A DNA stretch of 64,000 nucleotides from Ailurus styani. Its lineage: Eukaryota > Chordata > Mammalia > Carnivora > Ailuridae. A model generated the notes under the pieces. That model had not been told where the DNA came from and did not search any database. It saw nothing but the letters and a program-made list of their open reading frames with translations. How positions within the stretch are numbered: the stretch's first letter is position 1; each line of letters begins with the position of its first letter. Shown here one piece after another: positions 45,939 through 59,196 of the stretch. Location of the stretch: positions 2,735,406-2,799,405 of the forward strand of contig LNAC01000164.1 of NCBI GenBank assembly GCA_002007465.1. The letters are read 5' to 3'. A program made the position numbers and the translations under genes.

Positions 45939-48845
45939 CGGAATGCATGACCCTCTATTTTTGAGTGCACTGTCTCATATTTGATATATAGGGACCCAAG
46001 TTTCCTTCGCCCTGCAGCCTCATGAAATGCTTGGTAGCTTTACCAGATTATACACAAAATGACCATTTTGTGGCACCTCTCGAGCCACAAATTTAGATAT
46101 GACCTGTGGCAAGTATGGGGGAACTTACGAAATGAATGGAACTGAACATGCAGGAACAATAGAGAGAAAGCAGCCCTATTCCCTAAGTAACTTACCCCTG
46201 AAGGGGTTCTTGGCTAGTAGGCTACAGTGAACATCTAGGTGCTATCGATTCCAAGAAGGATCTGATGGTAGAAAGTCAGTAGTGGAAATATTCCACAAAA
46301 TCTACCACACTGCAAGAGGTTCCAGGGAGTCAAGCAGCTTACTTACTCTGCATTTAGCAAAGATTTATGATGCCAGGATCGAAGCTGAAGTGAGACTCTG
46401 TGCTGGGCACTTGCCTGGCAGCCCCCTTACTTGAAAACATGCCGACCTTACTGACAGGGCTACTGAAGCCCCAGTGTGCCACAGGGCAAGGGGACATTGC
46501 CAAGAGGGGCACATTAGGATGAGGACAAGACTTGACTTCTTGTCCAGAGGCTGCCAGTGAATGCTACAGACTGACACCTGCTCTCCGATCCATGGTGCAC
46601 AGCTAGAGATGCCATGAACTGCACCAGGGCTAAGGACTGGATACCAGTGGGGCCTGCCCAGTTCAAAGTGGGGTTCTTCATGATGAGAGCCAGTCACTTC
46701 CCTAGTAAGACTGTCAGGTGAGATGGGAGGATATCCCTAGTTGCCCCACATAAACATGCTGAAGTTCCCATGGGTGGGGCAGGTATGTGAGGATAGAAAG
46801 GAGTGTGAATGCTAAAAACTAACTGGTCAATGGAGGAGAACTCTGCCCAGGCATCTGCTTATCTCCTTCATCCCACGGCCCTATAAAGCACACCATAAGA
46901 CCATCATAAGAATTAGGAATAATAGCCTGGCCCTGTTACTCTCTTAATTGCCTGACTCTGCTAAGCAAGCCAGTGACAAAACCTTAGAGAAGTATACTGG
47001 GATAGACCCCTAAAATTCAGATACTCTGAAAACACCATCACTTTCTGGCTGAGAGAATTGTTCCGTGTTTTTATTTGCTAAACAGAAACTGTCTAAAGTC
47101 CTTTCCATCAAGTCAACCCTTATATTTCCCCATATTTGCATAAAAATTGAACATACTCACCAGATAAAAGTGTATCTGTTAAAGAATTTGATTTCTCTTT
47201 ACCATGCTTCTGTTTTATATCATATACCCTAAAGATACTGCTTGGATCCCACTAAATGCTACTGCAGAATCCTTTTTGTTCTCCAATTTGAAGAATGTTG
47301 CATGAGGGACATCTGATTCTATTACATTTTATTTTGCTGTAAGAAGGACTGAAAATCCCTTGAGACCAAGCCTGAGCTATACCCAACCTAATCACAAGAA
47401 GTAAGTTTAGGAATGTAGGATCTATCTCTGGAGGGGGGCTTTACATTTAGATTTCAAATTTGTTGTTTGCTTAAAAGTGTGCTGTGAAGGTGGAATGTTT
47501 TTCTCTAAACCTATGAAAAAGAATAATTCAGTACTTCATTGGGAAAAACAACAGAAGGCCAGGATTTCCCAAAAAAGCCATTGCTGCATTTTTGGCACCT
47601 GCAAAGATGTGCTTGCAAATGGGTTTTTTGTTTTAAAGTACCAGCACCTGCAATTTGGCAGTCCTGCAGCAGCCTGGCTTATCCCCCACTTTTTGCAGTT
47701 CATGGATTATGCTCCCCCCTCTCTAAAGTACAGCCAAAGCTACCAGTCCCAAGGAGAATGGGCAGAGACAGGAGGACATTGGTATGCAGAACACACTGTC
47801 ACCTTAGATATAGGTCACTGCTGGAGGACTGTGCTGTGCATGTACTTAAGCCCTGCTTCTCTTTCAAGCCCCACTGACACTCACATCTCCCACGCTGCAG
47901 CCTGTGGTTCCCTGGGGTGACAGGTAGTTTTAGCCCTACAAGTACCCAGCAACTGACTCTGCCCAAAGCCACTGGCCTCAGGAAGCCTGGCACCTCCAGA
48001 GAACAAGCAGTGCAGCTAAGGGCAGCAGAGGCCCTGTTAAGTGAAGAATGCATTTATACTTGCTCGACTTGAAGATGGATTGAAATTTATCTCTGTATGA
48101 TAAACAGTGAATTGCAGTTGACAGACATTTTCTATATGAATGCAATTTACTATGTCATTACCAGTTTATGTTTATATAATGAAATCAACTGTTTTTGTGA
48201 GGTGAATTACCCAGATTTATTTTTTGCAAGTTCATAATTAAATGGCACTTAAATATTTCCTCTCTGTTTTCTATCTGTGCATCATGCAGACAGAGTCTTT
48301 CGAAAAGTAGGCAGTTAAACTATGATCATTTCTGAGGGAGAAATGAAGAAGCTTTCCAAGAAGGGGGAAAAATTATTTTCAAAAAGGAATTCCAGGTGAT
48401 GGTGCTGGGAGGGAGTCCCCTCTCTTAAGTTTCACAGGCTCGTAACAACCACAGCCTCTCCCAGGACCCAGGTCAATGTTTTTTCTAAATAAAACAGCAA
48501 CAAGAAGGGTGTGTCGTTATGGTGTTGTACAGGTCACAATTGTAACATCTTATCCTACACAAATAGCTTGAAACTGCCAGCCAGCTTTCTACTTCCTGCT
48601 TCTAAGATCAAGACCAGCCCCACCACAAGGGAAACAACTCCAACCCCACCTCCCACTGCTGAGGAGTCAGTGACAGTTTGTTCGCTGCCGTTGTTTTTTT
48701 AATTAAAATGAAAACCAACACAATATTACTGCTAGAATAATTTACCTGCCCAGACTTGGGGGCGTTTTGATTGTCCATTATTGTGACTTAGGCAAAAGTA
48801 ATTACTCACATTCTCACACGCTTCTCTGGGGAACCAGCTCATTAC

Positions 48846-49002
48846 CTGAGACAGCCAAGAAGTCATCAATGGAAGTAATGTCATCGACAGCATCTGTGAG
48901 AACACGGACTTGTTTTTCCCACTGTTCTTTAAAAAGATCCATGTTCTCTTGGGCCAGTTTACTCTGTGGTTTTGCTGCTAAAGCCAATGCAGCATTGATA
49001 AC
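48846..49002 (-). CDS. CTNNA1: CTNNA1 coding exon, residues 464-516 (part)
   Basis: This 157-bp exon encodes VINAALALAAKPQSKLAQ through DDITSIDDFLAVS and the first base of Glu516. It lies in the M2 bundle and the hinge into M3. The acceptor is GTATCTTTGCAG and the donor TCAG/GTAATG. It stands isolated, with about 8 kb and 12 kb of intron on its two sides. Confidence 0.98.
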
Positions 49003-49307
49003 CTGCAAAGATACGGAAGTTCCTTGTTTTACTCTTTCAGCGTCACGAAAATAAAGTATGTGGGCCACTCTGGTCAGTACAGCGGCTGTGGCTTTGTTTC
49101 ACATGCATCTCACCAGGACCAGTGATACCACGCGCTCCACCACAACACTCACAAAGATGGAGGAGAGAAGTGTCAGACAATAGGCTGTATATGTGAGTGT
49201 GACATAAACACACTGTAAGTACAGATATGCAGTGAAACAAACAAAACTGTCTCTAATCTCTCCATTCTGTGACAGCAACTTAAAATTTTTGACATTATGT
49301 TTCAGGC

Positions 49308-49312
<5 letters not shown>

Positions 49313-49356
<44 letters not shown>
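49313..49356 (+). repeat. (AC)22 microsatellite
   Basis: 44 bases of pure AC dinucleotide in CTNNA1 intron, about 310 bp from the exon at 48846-49002. Confidence 0.97.
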
Positions 49357-49358
<2 letters not shown>

Positions 49359-49599
49359 ACCCATATCAAAAAATACGTAACACTATCTTGTTTCTTCTTT
49401 TAAGTACATCTCCATATCGTTAAATATATGTTAAAAACATTGTTTCTTATTCCATCCTATAGATACACATCACTATTTTCTATTACATGATTGCTAGGTT
49501 TGATCCAGTTACCCACCATTCTTAATTATCTTGAACATCTGGTATTTCAGTTTCTGCACAGGAAGTATAAAATTTATTAAGTTTAAAAAGTAATTTGTA

Positions 49600-49755
49600 G
49601 GGGCACCTGGGTGGCTCAGGTCATGATCTTGGGGTCATGAGATCAAGCTACACATCGATCCCACAATGTGTGGGAGCCTTTTTAAGATTCTCTCTCTCCC
49701 TCTGCTCCCCATCCCCTTCGCTCGTGCACGCTCCCTCTTAAAAAATAAATAAAAT
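49600..49755 (+). repeat. Can-SINE with internal deletion
   Basis: The head GGGGCACCTGGGTGGCTCAG jumps directly to GTCATGATCTTGGGG, so part of the tRNA-like body is missing. 13-bp duplications with one mismatch at 49587-49599 and 49756-49768. Confidence 0.93.
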
Positions 49756-49785
49756 AAAGTAATCTGTAAAACAAAACAATTTAAA

Positions 49786-50520
49786 CAAAAAAACCCAGCT
49801 TGAGATACAATTTACATACCAAAAAAATACGGCCATTTAAACAGCGTAATTCACTAGTTTTTAGGATATTCACAGTTGTGCAAACATCACCAGTCATTTT
49901 TAAAACATTTACATTTTCATCACTCCAAAAACAAATCCCCTATCTGTCAGCAGTCATTTCCCATTTCCCTTAACATTCCTTAGGCCTACCTACTGGCATC
50001 TACTAACTTGACTTTCATTCTCTATGGATTTACTTATTCTGGGAAGTTCTTATAAGGAATTACATTAATATGTGTTTTTTTGTAATTAGCTTCTTTCACT
50101 TTATGTTTTCGAGGTTCTTCCATGCTGGAGAATGTGCCAGCATTTCATTCCTTTTTATTGATGAATAATATGCCATTATACAGATATGTAAGATTTTATT
50201 TATCCATTCATCAACTGATGGACATTTGAACCATTTCCACCTTCTGGCCATTATGAAATAAAGCTGTTATGAACATTCATACACATGTTTCTGTGTTTTC
50301 ATTATTCTTGGGAATATAAGTAGGACTAGAATTGGAATTTAACTTTAAGAACTGCCAGACTGTTTTCCAAAGCAGCTGCACAATTTTACATTCCCACCAG
50401 CACCTATGACGGTTCCAATTTCCCCCCATCTTCACTAATACTTGTTTTTTTTTCTTTTCTCCCACTCTTTCTTTCTTTCCTTTTTAATGATAGCCATCCT
50501 AGTGGTATAATAATGAAACT
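49786..50520 (-). repeat. L1 3' region, antisense
   Basis: ATACAATTTACATACC and further TTGTGCAAACATCACCAGTC; then AATAATATGCCATTATACAG and CCAGACTGTTTTCCAAAGC are complementary to L1 ORF2 end and 3' UTR. Confidence 0.8.
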
Positions 50521-51619
50521 TGGAAGGGAAGCAAAGACAAGATGAAACTAGTGGGATGGGAGTAGAGATCTGGACGAAGCAAGAAAAATAGCTACCACAG
50601 AGCACCTGGACATGCAAAGCAGAGAGTAGGATCTGGGATAAATTTCCTTAGGTGCCACAGGAACCACATGCCTTCATGTGTTTAATTCCCAATGTATTGG
50701 AGTAGTATTCAAGAATAACATCAATTCAGCCCTCAAAGACTTGTTACCAAACTGAAACAGCACACCTGCTAGACTGGTGCAACTACTCCTCATCCTCAGA
50801 GAAACAAGGAAGCGCTGGACCACTGAAACTATCAGCTAGAGATTCGGAGGCGTAGGGCACTGGGCAGTCTACTTAATACTGACAGCCCACCACTTCCAAA
50901 GGGACATGGATTTAGACAATCAATTATTTGTGAGAAGAGACTTCCCACCATCTTTTCATGTGTTATGCGGTAGTCTTCCCTCTTTTCATCATCTCAAGCC
51001 TTGTTCCTTGCCTCTTTTCCTTCTTGCCATTCATTCACTTCCCACCAGGTGGTTCACCGCTGAGGACTACTCTCTTCATTTCTTAACTCAAACTCACTGA
51101 TTCACTAAATGCACCAATGAATCAGAGCAGAGCTAGACCTTTTAAGAATATCTGGCTGAAGAAAATGTTTCCTAGGAGAGCCAAATAAACATGGGCAAGG
51201 AATTAATTGTATGTTTTAAATACGAAGATAAGTCCTCCATTACAAAGAGAAAATTGCTCTCTTTGTTCTGTAATGTATCTTATCTCATACAGTATAATGG
51301 AGAAAAACCACCTTGTCTAAGGTTAACTTTCTCATTTTCATTTATAGAACTATTTACAAAGGACACCTGATAAATTAAATACTCATTTCTGATGACTATT
51401 AGTAAATTAGAAATAGATACTTAACATACTACTTCAAATAATCAAACTTAATACTTAGTGGTGAAATCTAGAATCATTTTACACCTTAAAAAAATAAAGA
51501 TGTTATTAATGTTATACCTATGATCACCATTAGTTAAATAATAAGATAATGGTCCTTCTAGACAATAAAATAAAGAAATTAAAGAAGACGAAGAATTAAA
51601 GAGACGACAAAATTACTTC

Positions 51620-52790
51620 TCAATACAAACGATCTTTGTTTATCCAGGGAACTGAAAAGGCAACTGAAAAACATTTTTGAATTATTAGGAGTTCATTAGG
51701 TAGCTAGACAATATAAATATATTTTAAAAATGAATAAATTTTTCTATATGCCCAAAAAAGTTAGAAAATAAAATGAGAAGAATGTCAGATCTTTTTGAAA
51801 ACAATTGATAGGAAATATAGGGGGTTAAATCTGTGAAGAAACCCACGTGATTGAAATAACAGGAAGTGACTAAATTCTTCTAAGTTACATTACAAAAATG
51901 CAAATAAAAAGCAACACATTTCTTGTTTAGGGGTAGGAAGAGTGACCTATTTATTCACAAATTCATCTGGAGCAATAAATAGCTGGGAATAGCGAAAAAA
52001 TCTTGGAGATAGCAAGAGTAATGAAGCGAAATAATTAAAATGTAATACAAAACTAAAGTAATTAGAAGAGAATTATCTGAAAACAGACCCTATCAGGTGC
52101 CTGGGTGGCTCAGCCGGTTAAGTGTCTGCCTTTGGCTCAGGTCATGGTCTCAGGGTCCCGGGATCCAGCCTGCTTCTCCCTCTCCCCTTCCCCCTGCTTG
52201 TGCTCTTTCTTTCTCTGTTGAATGAGTAAATAAAATCTTAAAAAAAAAATAAAAACAAAAACAGACCCTATCATAGAGCATAATTCAGTGTACAATAAAA
52301 GTGACATCACATACCAGCAGGGAATAATAGTACATTATTTTTACATCTGATGTGCTATCTGGAGAAAAATAAAATTAAAGCCTCACTTCGTGCTTATATT
52401 TAAATGCTATGATTATTTCTAGACAGATCAGATAACAAAGCTAAAGAATTTATTTATGCTTTTATTTAATATTTAAATAAATATTTCTCACTTCTTGGAA
52501 AACTATCCCATATTTCCAAAGTAACAACGGGAGAAGTCAATTCATAAATTTGACTATATTACTTCTGTATTTAAGTATATATAACAGATGAAGTATACAG
52601 TGTTAGGTAAATCCATAAGGAGAACACCAAAATGGTAGTAGAAAACTGGGGGAAGACGTGGACAGCCTACCTAAGATGAACTAAAAATCACTAGTAAAAA
52701 TTAGGGGGAAAAATTTACTCTCACAAATCAAAGAAATAAAGATCAGTGTGAGTTAATATTTTTGCTCAATAAATTTGCAAAAGGCCCAAA
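51620..52790 (+). repeat. Degenerate L1 fragment (tentative limits)
   Basis: ACAAATTCATCTGGAGCAAT and AATACAAAACTAAAGTAATT correspond to the late ORF2 of L1; the rest is strongly decayed. Broken by the Can-SINE at 52096. Confidence 0.55.
52096..52257 (+). repeat. Can-SINE, internally shortened
   Basis: Goes from GGGATCC straight to AGCCTGCTTCTCCC. Perfect 16-bp duplications AAAACAGACCCTATCA at 52080-52095 and 52258-52273. Confidence 0.95.
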
Positions 52791-52834
52791 ACTAGGCACT
52801 ACAACCATGTTGAATGGCAACTTTTAAAATGCTG

Positions 52835-53055
52835 CTGTTGGCTAAAACCTCTAGAACAATGTTGAAAAGGATATCCTTGTCTCATTTCTGATTGTAGGGG
52901 GGAAAGGCTCAACCAGTTCCCATTAAATATTGCATTCCACCATTAAGTATCAAGTTATCAGGCTGAGCAAATACTCTTCTGTTCCTTTACAAAGAGTTTT
53001 TTTAATCAGGCCTTGATGTTAGATTTTGTCAAATACTTGTTTTATTTCCACTGTT
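52835..53055 (-). repeat. L1 ORF2 fragment, antisense
   Basis: AACCTCTAGAACAATGTTGA, then GGATATCCTTGTCTCATTTC and TAGATTTTGTCAAATACTTG are complementary to L1 ORF2. Confidence 0.7.
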
Positions 53056-53950
53056 CTGGCTAGTTTTTCCTCTGTCTCCTTTGCTACCTTGTCTTCCTCC
53101 ACTAACAGTGAAGCTCCTCAGGGTTCCATCTTAGGCGGCCTTCTCTCCTCTTTCTGCACTCCTCCCCTCATAGTGAAAAATTTCATCTAGTTTCATTATT
53201 TTGCATACCACCTGGATGTTAACTACTCCCACATCTCCTACCTAAACCATTCATTCTAGCTCCCAACTCCTATCCATGTTATATACCCAACAGCTCCTCT
53301 CAGATGTCTCATGATTTCCTGCTCCCAAACATGCTGAGTGGTCTTTCTCTAAAATTCTTGATCGCTCAAGGTGCATAATGTTGGGGACATTTCCTCAGTC
53401 CAGTTAATCTCCTCCTTTCAAGTACAGGCTCTAAATGAGTATCTGTTTCACACCTTCTTCTCAAATCCATAACACTCCCGTGAGCATTCTCACTCTCAGC
53501 TTGTAACTCTGCTGCTTCCTATTTCAATGGGAAGGTGAATGCAATCAGAAGACGATGTCTATAGGTTCCTATCACTGCACCTCCTCACCTACCTGACCTG
53601 TGGCATGTACTGTCTTACCTTTTAAAAAAAAAAACAGCATTCAATCTATGCTCCCATGTCAAATCAACCTTTCTTTTCACCTGTCTCCTAGATCTCATCT
53701 GGTCTCCCCTACTCCAGAACATTTCTCTAGTAATTCTCCCTCCATTCTATATTATCAATATAGATATCAGTATCTATATTGGTATTTTCTTATGAATTCT
53801 ATTGATCATATAGATTATCTACATTCTGTTCTATATTATCAATATTTGGTAATGACAAAATTAGTCTATGTTATCAATATTTCCCTCTATACTGTCACTA
53901 CTTCTCTGAACTATTTTCATCAGGTAAACATAAAAAACATGCTATTATAG

Positions 53951-54155
53951 GAGCTCCTGGGTGGCTCAGTCAGTTCAGCGTCTCACTCTTGGTTTTGGCT
54001 CAGGTCATGATCTCAGGCTTGTGAGATTCTGGCCTCCATGAGGCTTCTCACTTAATGGGGAGTCTGCTTGAGATCCTTTCCCTCTCCCTCTGCCCCTCTC
54101 CTTATGCACACATGCACGCTCTCTCTCTAAAATAAATCCTTAAAAAAAAGAAAAG
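53951..54155 (+). repeat. Can-SINE
   Basis: GAGCTCCTGGGTGGCTCAG head; imperfect duplications around CTATTATAG on both sides (ending 53950 and about 54173). Confidence 0.92.
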
Positions 54156-54204
54156 AAAACCATACTATTATAGCTTCCAACTAAAAATAAAAAAGAACAC
54201 TCTC

Positions 54205-54377
54205 GGGCGCCTGGGTGGCTCAGTTGGTTAAGCGACTGCCTTCGGCTCGGTCATGATCCCGGAGTTCCGGGATCGAGTCCCGCATTGGGCTCCCAGCTCT
54301 GTGGGGAGTCTGCTTCTCCCTCTGACCTTCTCCCTTCTCATGCTCTCTCTCTCAAATAAATAAATAAAATATTAAAA
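54205..54377 (+). repeat. Can-SINE
   Basis: Perfect 16-bp duplications AAAAAAGAACACTCTC at 54189-54204 and 54378-54393. It lies about 50 bp from the previous copy. Confidence 0.96.
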
Positions 54378-55177
54378 AAAAAAGAACACTCTCAATCCCA
54401 TATCCACCTCTTCTTACCACCCCATGTCTCTATAAACCTTACCTAAAACCTGAAAGAGCTGCCAACATGCTAAACTCAATCCTTCTCTTCTCTCTTGAGC
54501 CCACTCTAGTCAAGCTTGTGTCTCCTAAACTTTACCTAAACTTCTTTTGTCCACAGTAACTTATGAGATCTACATGTTGCTCAATCCAAGGATAAATTCT
54601 CAGTTCACTTTCTACAACCATTTGACATGAATGAACACTCTTCCCAGACACACTGTTTTTCACTTGGGCTTCCAAGGTAAAACCAGCTTCTGGTGTTCTT
54701 CTGGTCTTACTAACCCTTACTCAATCTCCACTGCTGGATATTGCTCATCTCCCCGAACTCTAAATGCTACAGAACCCCAGGTTTTAGTTCCTAGACCTTT
54801 TTATTCCCAGATATATGCATTCCATTAATGAGTACATTCAGGCTCACAGCTTTAAGCATCAAGTATGTACTGATTAGTCTCAATTTATACATCCTGTCAT
54901 CGGTTCCCTGAATTTCACTTAGCATCTTGCGTATCTCCTTACCATGTCCAAAACTGAGATCCACAACTCTTCCCTCAAACCACTTTTCCCTATCAAAATA
55001 AATGACAGTTCCACCCTTCCAGCTACTGAGACTGAAAACCGACTTCTCCCTGGCTCTTCTCCTTCCCCTCCACCTCACTTCTAATCCTTCAGTAAATTCT
55101 ACCATCAAAATATACCCAGACTCTAACCGGTGCTCACCATGTCCACTGTCCTCTTTCCTGCATTAGTACCATACCCT

Positions 55178-55513
55178 CTGTTTTCCTTTCCTATTGCTGC
55201 TTTAACATACTGTTATCAAAGCAGTTTAGCTTAAAACAACACAAATATATTATCTTAAAGTTCTGATGTCAGAAGTCTAAATGGATCTTAGTCAGCTAAA
55301 ATCAAAGTTCAGCAGACCTATTCATTTTAGAGGCTTCAGGGTGGAACCCAGATCTACTCCAAGAGGATGCTCACATTCCTCTGCTTGTAGCCACATCTCT
55401 CCAACTCCTTCTTCCACACTCACAGTGTCTTCTCAGACGCTGACACCTCTGCCTCCTGCATATTAGGACACCTGTGATTATACTGGGGCGGCACCTGGGT
55501 AATCTAACCAGGT

Positions 55514-55563
<50 letters not shown>

Positions 55564-55680
55564 AAAACCTTTGCAAAATCCCTTCTGCCATAAAAGGTAA
55601 CACATTCATAGGTTTTAGGAATTAGGAAATGAACATCTTTGGGTGGGGGTGGGGGGAGATTATTCTTCTTAGCACAGCCT
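55178..55680 (-). repeat. MaLR-like LTR remnant, second copy (tentative)
   Basis: CCTTTCCTATTGCTGCTTTA at the left; CACACTCACAGTGTCTTCTC and GACACCTGTGATTATACTGG within; and after the GT repeat TTTGCAAAATCCCTTCTGCC. Same family as 20736-21410. Confidence 0.5.
55517..55560 (+). repeat. (GT)22 microsatellite
   Basis: 44 bases of pure GT inside the MaLR-like remnant. Confidence 0.97.
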
Positions 55681-55689
55681 CCCGAGGAG

Positions 55690-56020
55690 TATTTCTGCTT
55701 CTGGCCCTCCTGACAAAAGTAATGGAGACTGTGTTCAAACCTAAGTTAGATCATGTCAATCCTCTATTCAAAATCTTTCAGTGGCTTCCCATGTTACTCA
55801 GAGTAAAGAGCCAAAGGCCTTGTCACAGCCCTGAAAGGCCCCAAACCGAACTCATCTGACCCCCTTCCTCAAAGCCTCTGCACTTGCTGTTCGCTCTACC
55901 TGGAGTGCTCTCCCCTCTGGTACTCTCCTCGGCTTGCTGGGTCATATCATCCAGGTCTATGCTTCTAAATCACGTTCTCAGTGACGTCTTTCCTGACCTT
56001 TCCATACTATCTAACACACA
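55690..56020 (-). repeat. L2-like repeat (tentative)
   Basis: AATCTTTCAGTGGCTTCCCA, AAGCCTCTGCACTTGCTGTT and CTACCTGGAGTGCTCTCCC are frequent in ancient mammalian repeats of L2 age. Confidence 0.5.
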
Positions 56021-56029
56021 CATTAGAAT

Positions 56030-56640
56030 TTGTAGGATGCAGCTAAAGCAGTGCTTTCAGAGAAATTTATAGCATTAAATGTTTAAGTGTGACATTAGAA
56101 AAGAAGCTCTCAAATCAATGATCTCAACGCTCTGAACTTTAGAAACTAGAGAAAGAAGGGGAAATTAAACACAAAGCAAGTGGAAGGAATAACAGGAGTA
56201 ATTGATGCAATATAAATTACCAAACCACATTCAAGAAGAAACAGCTAGGGCGGCTGGGTGGCTCAGTGGGTTAAAGTCTCTGCCTTTGGCTCAGGTCATG
56301 ATCTCAGGGTCCTGGGATGGAGCCCTGCATTGTGCTCTCTGCTCAGCGGGGAACCTGCTTCCTCTTCTCTCTCTCTGCCTACTTGTAATCTCTCTCTCTC
56401 TGTGTCAAATAGATAAAAATCTTTAAAAAAAAAATAAAAGAAGAAATAGCTAGTGTGAATATCCTTGTATCTAATACAGAAAATGAATTGTTAAAAACCT
56501 TCCCACAAAGAAAACTATAGGCCAAACGACTTCATTGGTAAATGATCCCCAATAGTTAAAGGACTAATACCTATTGTACAGACTTCGCAAGAAAACAGAA
56601 GGAAACATTTCCAAATGTTAGGATATGGAAATCAGACTTT
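56030..56640 (+). repeat. L1 ORF2 fragment split by a Can-SINE
   Basis: GCAGCTAAAGCAGTGCTTTC, then GAGAAATTTATAGCATTAAA and AGGCCAAACGACTTCATTGG are recognisable L1 ORF2 sequence. Frames broken. Confidence 0.75.
56249..56437 (+). repeat. Can-SINE
   Basis: 16-bp duplications AAGAAGAAACAGCTAG / AAGAAGAAATAGCTAG (one mismatch) at 56233-56248 and 56438-56453. Confidence 0.96.
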
Positions 56641-58121
56641 ATGAGAAAAGAGAAGAGACCAGTATCAAAACGCAAGCCCTACGAGGAGAGTACAGCCTCT
56701 CTGGCAGCCTGTTACCTACACAGCCCTGTCAGAGGGAGTGGAAGTGGGGTAGGGGTGGGCAAGGGACAGAAACTTAGAAGCATCTCCTTCGAGGTCCTCT
56801 GTGAAACTGCTTTGAAAGAAAAGATTAGACAATATCAAAAGTGGCAAAGTGAGCTAGTTCAAAGGCAGATGGTCCTCTCGTGAAATAACAGATGAGTGAG
56901 AGCTGAGGTCACAGGGTACTGTGGCCTGTGTGCCTTGGATGTTCCTTTAAGAGCTATCTATTTTCTCACCACGACAGGCCAGGCCTGTGTGCGTTTGTGC
57001 TTATTTGATGCTTGTTAAGCCTGTCAGCCACAAAAATGATCAGCGTTCCCAGAAGCACCAAGGGAAAAGCAGCAATATGGAAGATAAATCTAAGGAGGCA
57101 CAAGAAAGAATGGGCAATTTTATAAGTTATTTCTGTAGTTAGTGAGAAGTACAAAAAACAAAAAAGAAAAAGAAATGCAGATAAGCAGTGGCTTCAAATA
57201 CTTAATTCAATCCTCTCTAGATATCCAAGAAAGGCCACACATTAAACCAGACTCTATAAATTATTAAAGGAACAGATTTGTATTAACCTAAATGTACAAC
57301 ACTCATTCTCGCAAATGAACTAAGAAAAATAAAATATTAAGTGAGATCATCTCCAAAATGCCCTCCTACAATTTTAAAGACTCAACTGTCAGAAACATTC
57401 TTCTTTTTCTCTTTCCTTCCCCCCACCCGGCCAGCACCAAACAAACTAAACAAGTGTAATATCTTAGGCAGCTATCACAGACTAAGACTTGGGAGCATTC
57501 ACAAACAAGACATGTCAAGGATATGCGGGGTACAGACTGAGATCTTTCCTCAAAACAGCTGGATTTTTTTCCCTTATAAAAGCATGTGAGATTAGGCCTC
57601 TGTGCTCGATGGAAGCAGGTCTTGCTCCTGATGAAGAGAGAGTGCAACCACAGAGTAGAAGGCAATGCAGGCAGAGACAGCTGACCTACTTCCTTTCTTA
57701 CAATAGCAAATCACCAAAAATTGTGGGTGCTTTTTTTTTACCCCCCAAGCAACAAAATAAAGCCACTTTCAGGTTATTTCCTCCTCAACTTTAATTAATC
57801 TCAAATATTTGAAGTTAATGTTGTTTAACTGCTAAAAAGTGAGTACTTCAGAATAGTTTCCCTTTCCAAAAGTTAATTTGCTCTCAGGTAGACTGAAAAG
57901 TAGAAAAAAGAAAAAAAAAAAAAAAAGCTCATCTAGAAGTTCCATCTATCATCTCTCCCCTTTAGAAAGGAACAATAAGGTCTAGGAACCAACTCTGAAC
58001 TGTAGGTGGGGGCCACAGAAAAAGCAGCTCCCGGGGAAGTTACACAAGGAAGGCACCCCCAGCACATGGACTTGCTTGCTAAATTCAAGAGCCTGTGTGT
58101 GAGGCACAAAAAACAGCCTGG

Positions 58122-58309
58122 GGGCGCCTGGGTGGCTCAGTGGGTTAAGCCTCTGGCTTCGGCTCAGGTCATGATCTCAGGGTCCTGGGATCGAGCCCCA
58201 CACTGGCTCTCTGCTCAGCAGGGACCCTGCTTCCCCCCTTCTCCCTCTGCCTGCCTCTCTGCCTACTTGTGATCTCTGTCAAATAAATAAATAGAATCTT
58301 TAAAAAAAA
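58122..58309 (+). repeat. Can-SINE
   Basis: Perfect 14-bp duplications AAAAAACAGCCTGG at 58108-58121 and 58310-58323; near-consensus young form. Confidence 0.97.
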
Positions 58310-58783
58310 AAAAAAACAGCCTGGACACGCCTCACAGGTACTCCATCCTGCAGACAGATACTGACAGCAGCCTCACGATAAAGAAAGATAAACTCTAATA
58401 AAAACTCCATCTTAAACTCTTGGTCAACTATCTCGCCTAGTCGATTAACTTGTCTAGACTCTGCTTATCCAACAAACCAGTGACTGTGGAAAGGAATACC
58501 TCAGGGCTAGAGCCCTGGTGCTAGAGGTTGCTGCCCAAGTAGAGATGAAGAATAAAGAGAAGGCTCCACTGAAAGCCCTTTCCCCAGAGGGATGGCCACC
58601 TGCATCTTTGAAGAAGAGGCCCTTTGGGCAACACATGGACTAGAGTAAGCCAGATGCAGTCCCAGAAGAGTTTACCATGCTCCAAGATTTTCAAAACTTT
58701 TCATTAGTTACTAATCATTTAAAATGGATACTTGACAGAAAAATCTGAATTGCAGACTTCTCTTTAAAAATAATGAAAGGAGG

Positions 58784-58980
58784 TGGTGCCCGGGGTGGCT
58801 CAGTCAGTTGGGCATCTGCCTTTAGCTCGGGTCACGATCGCAGAGTCCTGGGACTGAGTCCCACATTGGGCTCCCTGCTTAGCGGGGAGTCTGCTTCTCC
58901 CTCTCCCTCTGCCTCTGCCCTGCTCATGCTCTCTCTCAAATAAATAAATAAAATATTTTTAAAAATAATAATAAATAAAT
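58784..58980 (+). repeat. Can-SINE, first of three in tandem
   Basis: Flanked by AAAAATAATGAAAGGAGG (58766-58783) and AAAAATAACGAAAGGAGG (58981-58998), one mismatch. Confidence 0.95.
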
Positions 58981-58998
58981 AAAAATAACGAAAGGAGG

Positions 58999-59196
58999 GG
59001 CGACAGGGTGGCTCAGTCAGTTGGGCATCTGCCTTTGGCTCCGGTCATGGTCACAGGGTCCTGGGATCGAGCCCCATATCAGAATGTTAATGCTCAGCGG
59101 GAAGCCTGCTTCTCCCTCTCCCTCTCCCTGCTGCTCCCCCTGCTTGTGCTCTCTCTGACAAATATTTCAATAAAATCTTTTTAAAAATTAAAAAAA
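58999..59196 (+). repeat. Can-SINE, second of three in tandem
   Basis: Starts directly after the duplication of the first copy and ends in an A-rich tail that abuts the third. Confidence 0.94.

Larger units (their letters stand above)
40741..48845 (-). other. CTNNA1: CTNNA1 intron between residues 516 codon parts (8.1 kb)
   Basis: A long AT-rich intron. It holds an L1M 3' end (about 42290-43035), plus-strand Can-SINEs at 44365 and 44850, a minus-strand Can-SINE at 45203, an MIR-like fragment at about 45065-45160 and a G-quadruplex motif at 45919-45938. From about 46 kb to 48.8 kb it looks single-copy, with no exon that I recognise. Confidence 0.85.

Noticed and set aside
49099..49423. Open frames with long Cys-Val or Thr-His runs
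   Set aside because: They are translations of the (AC)22 microsatellite.
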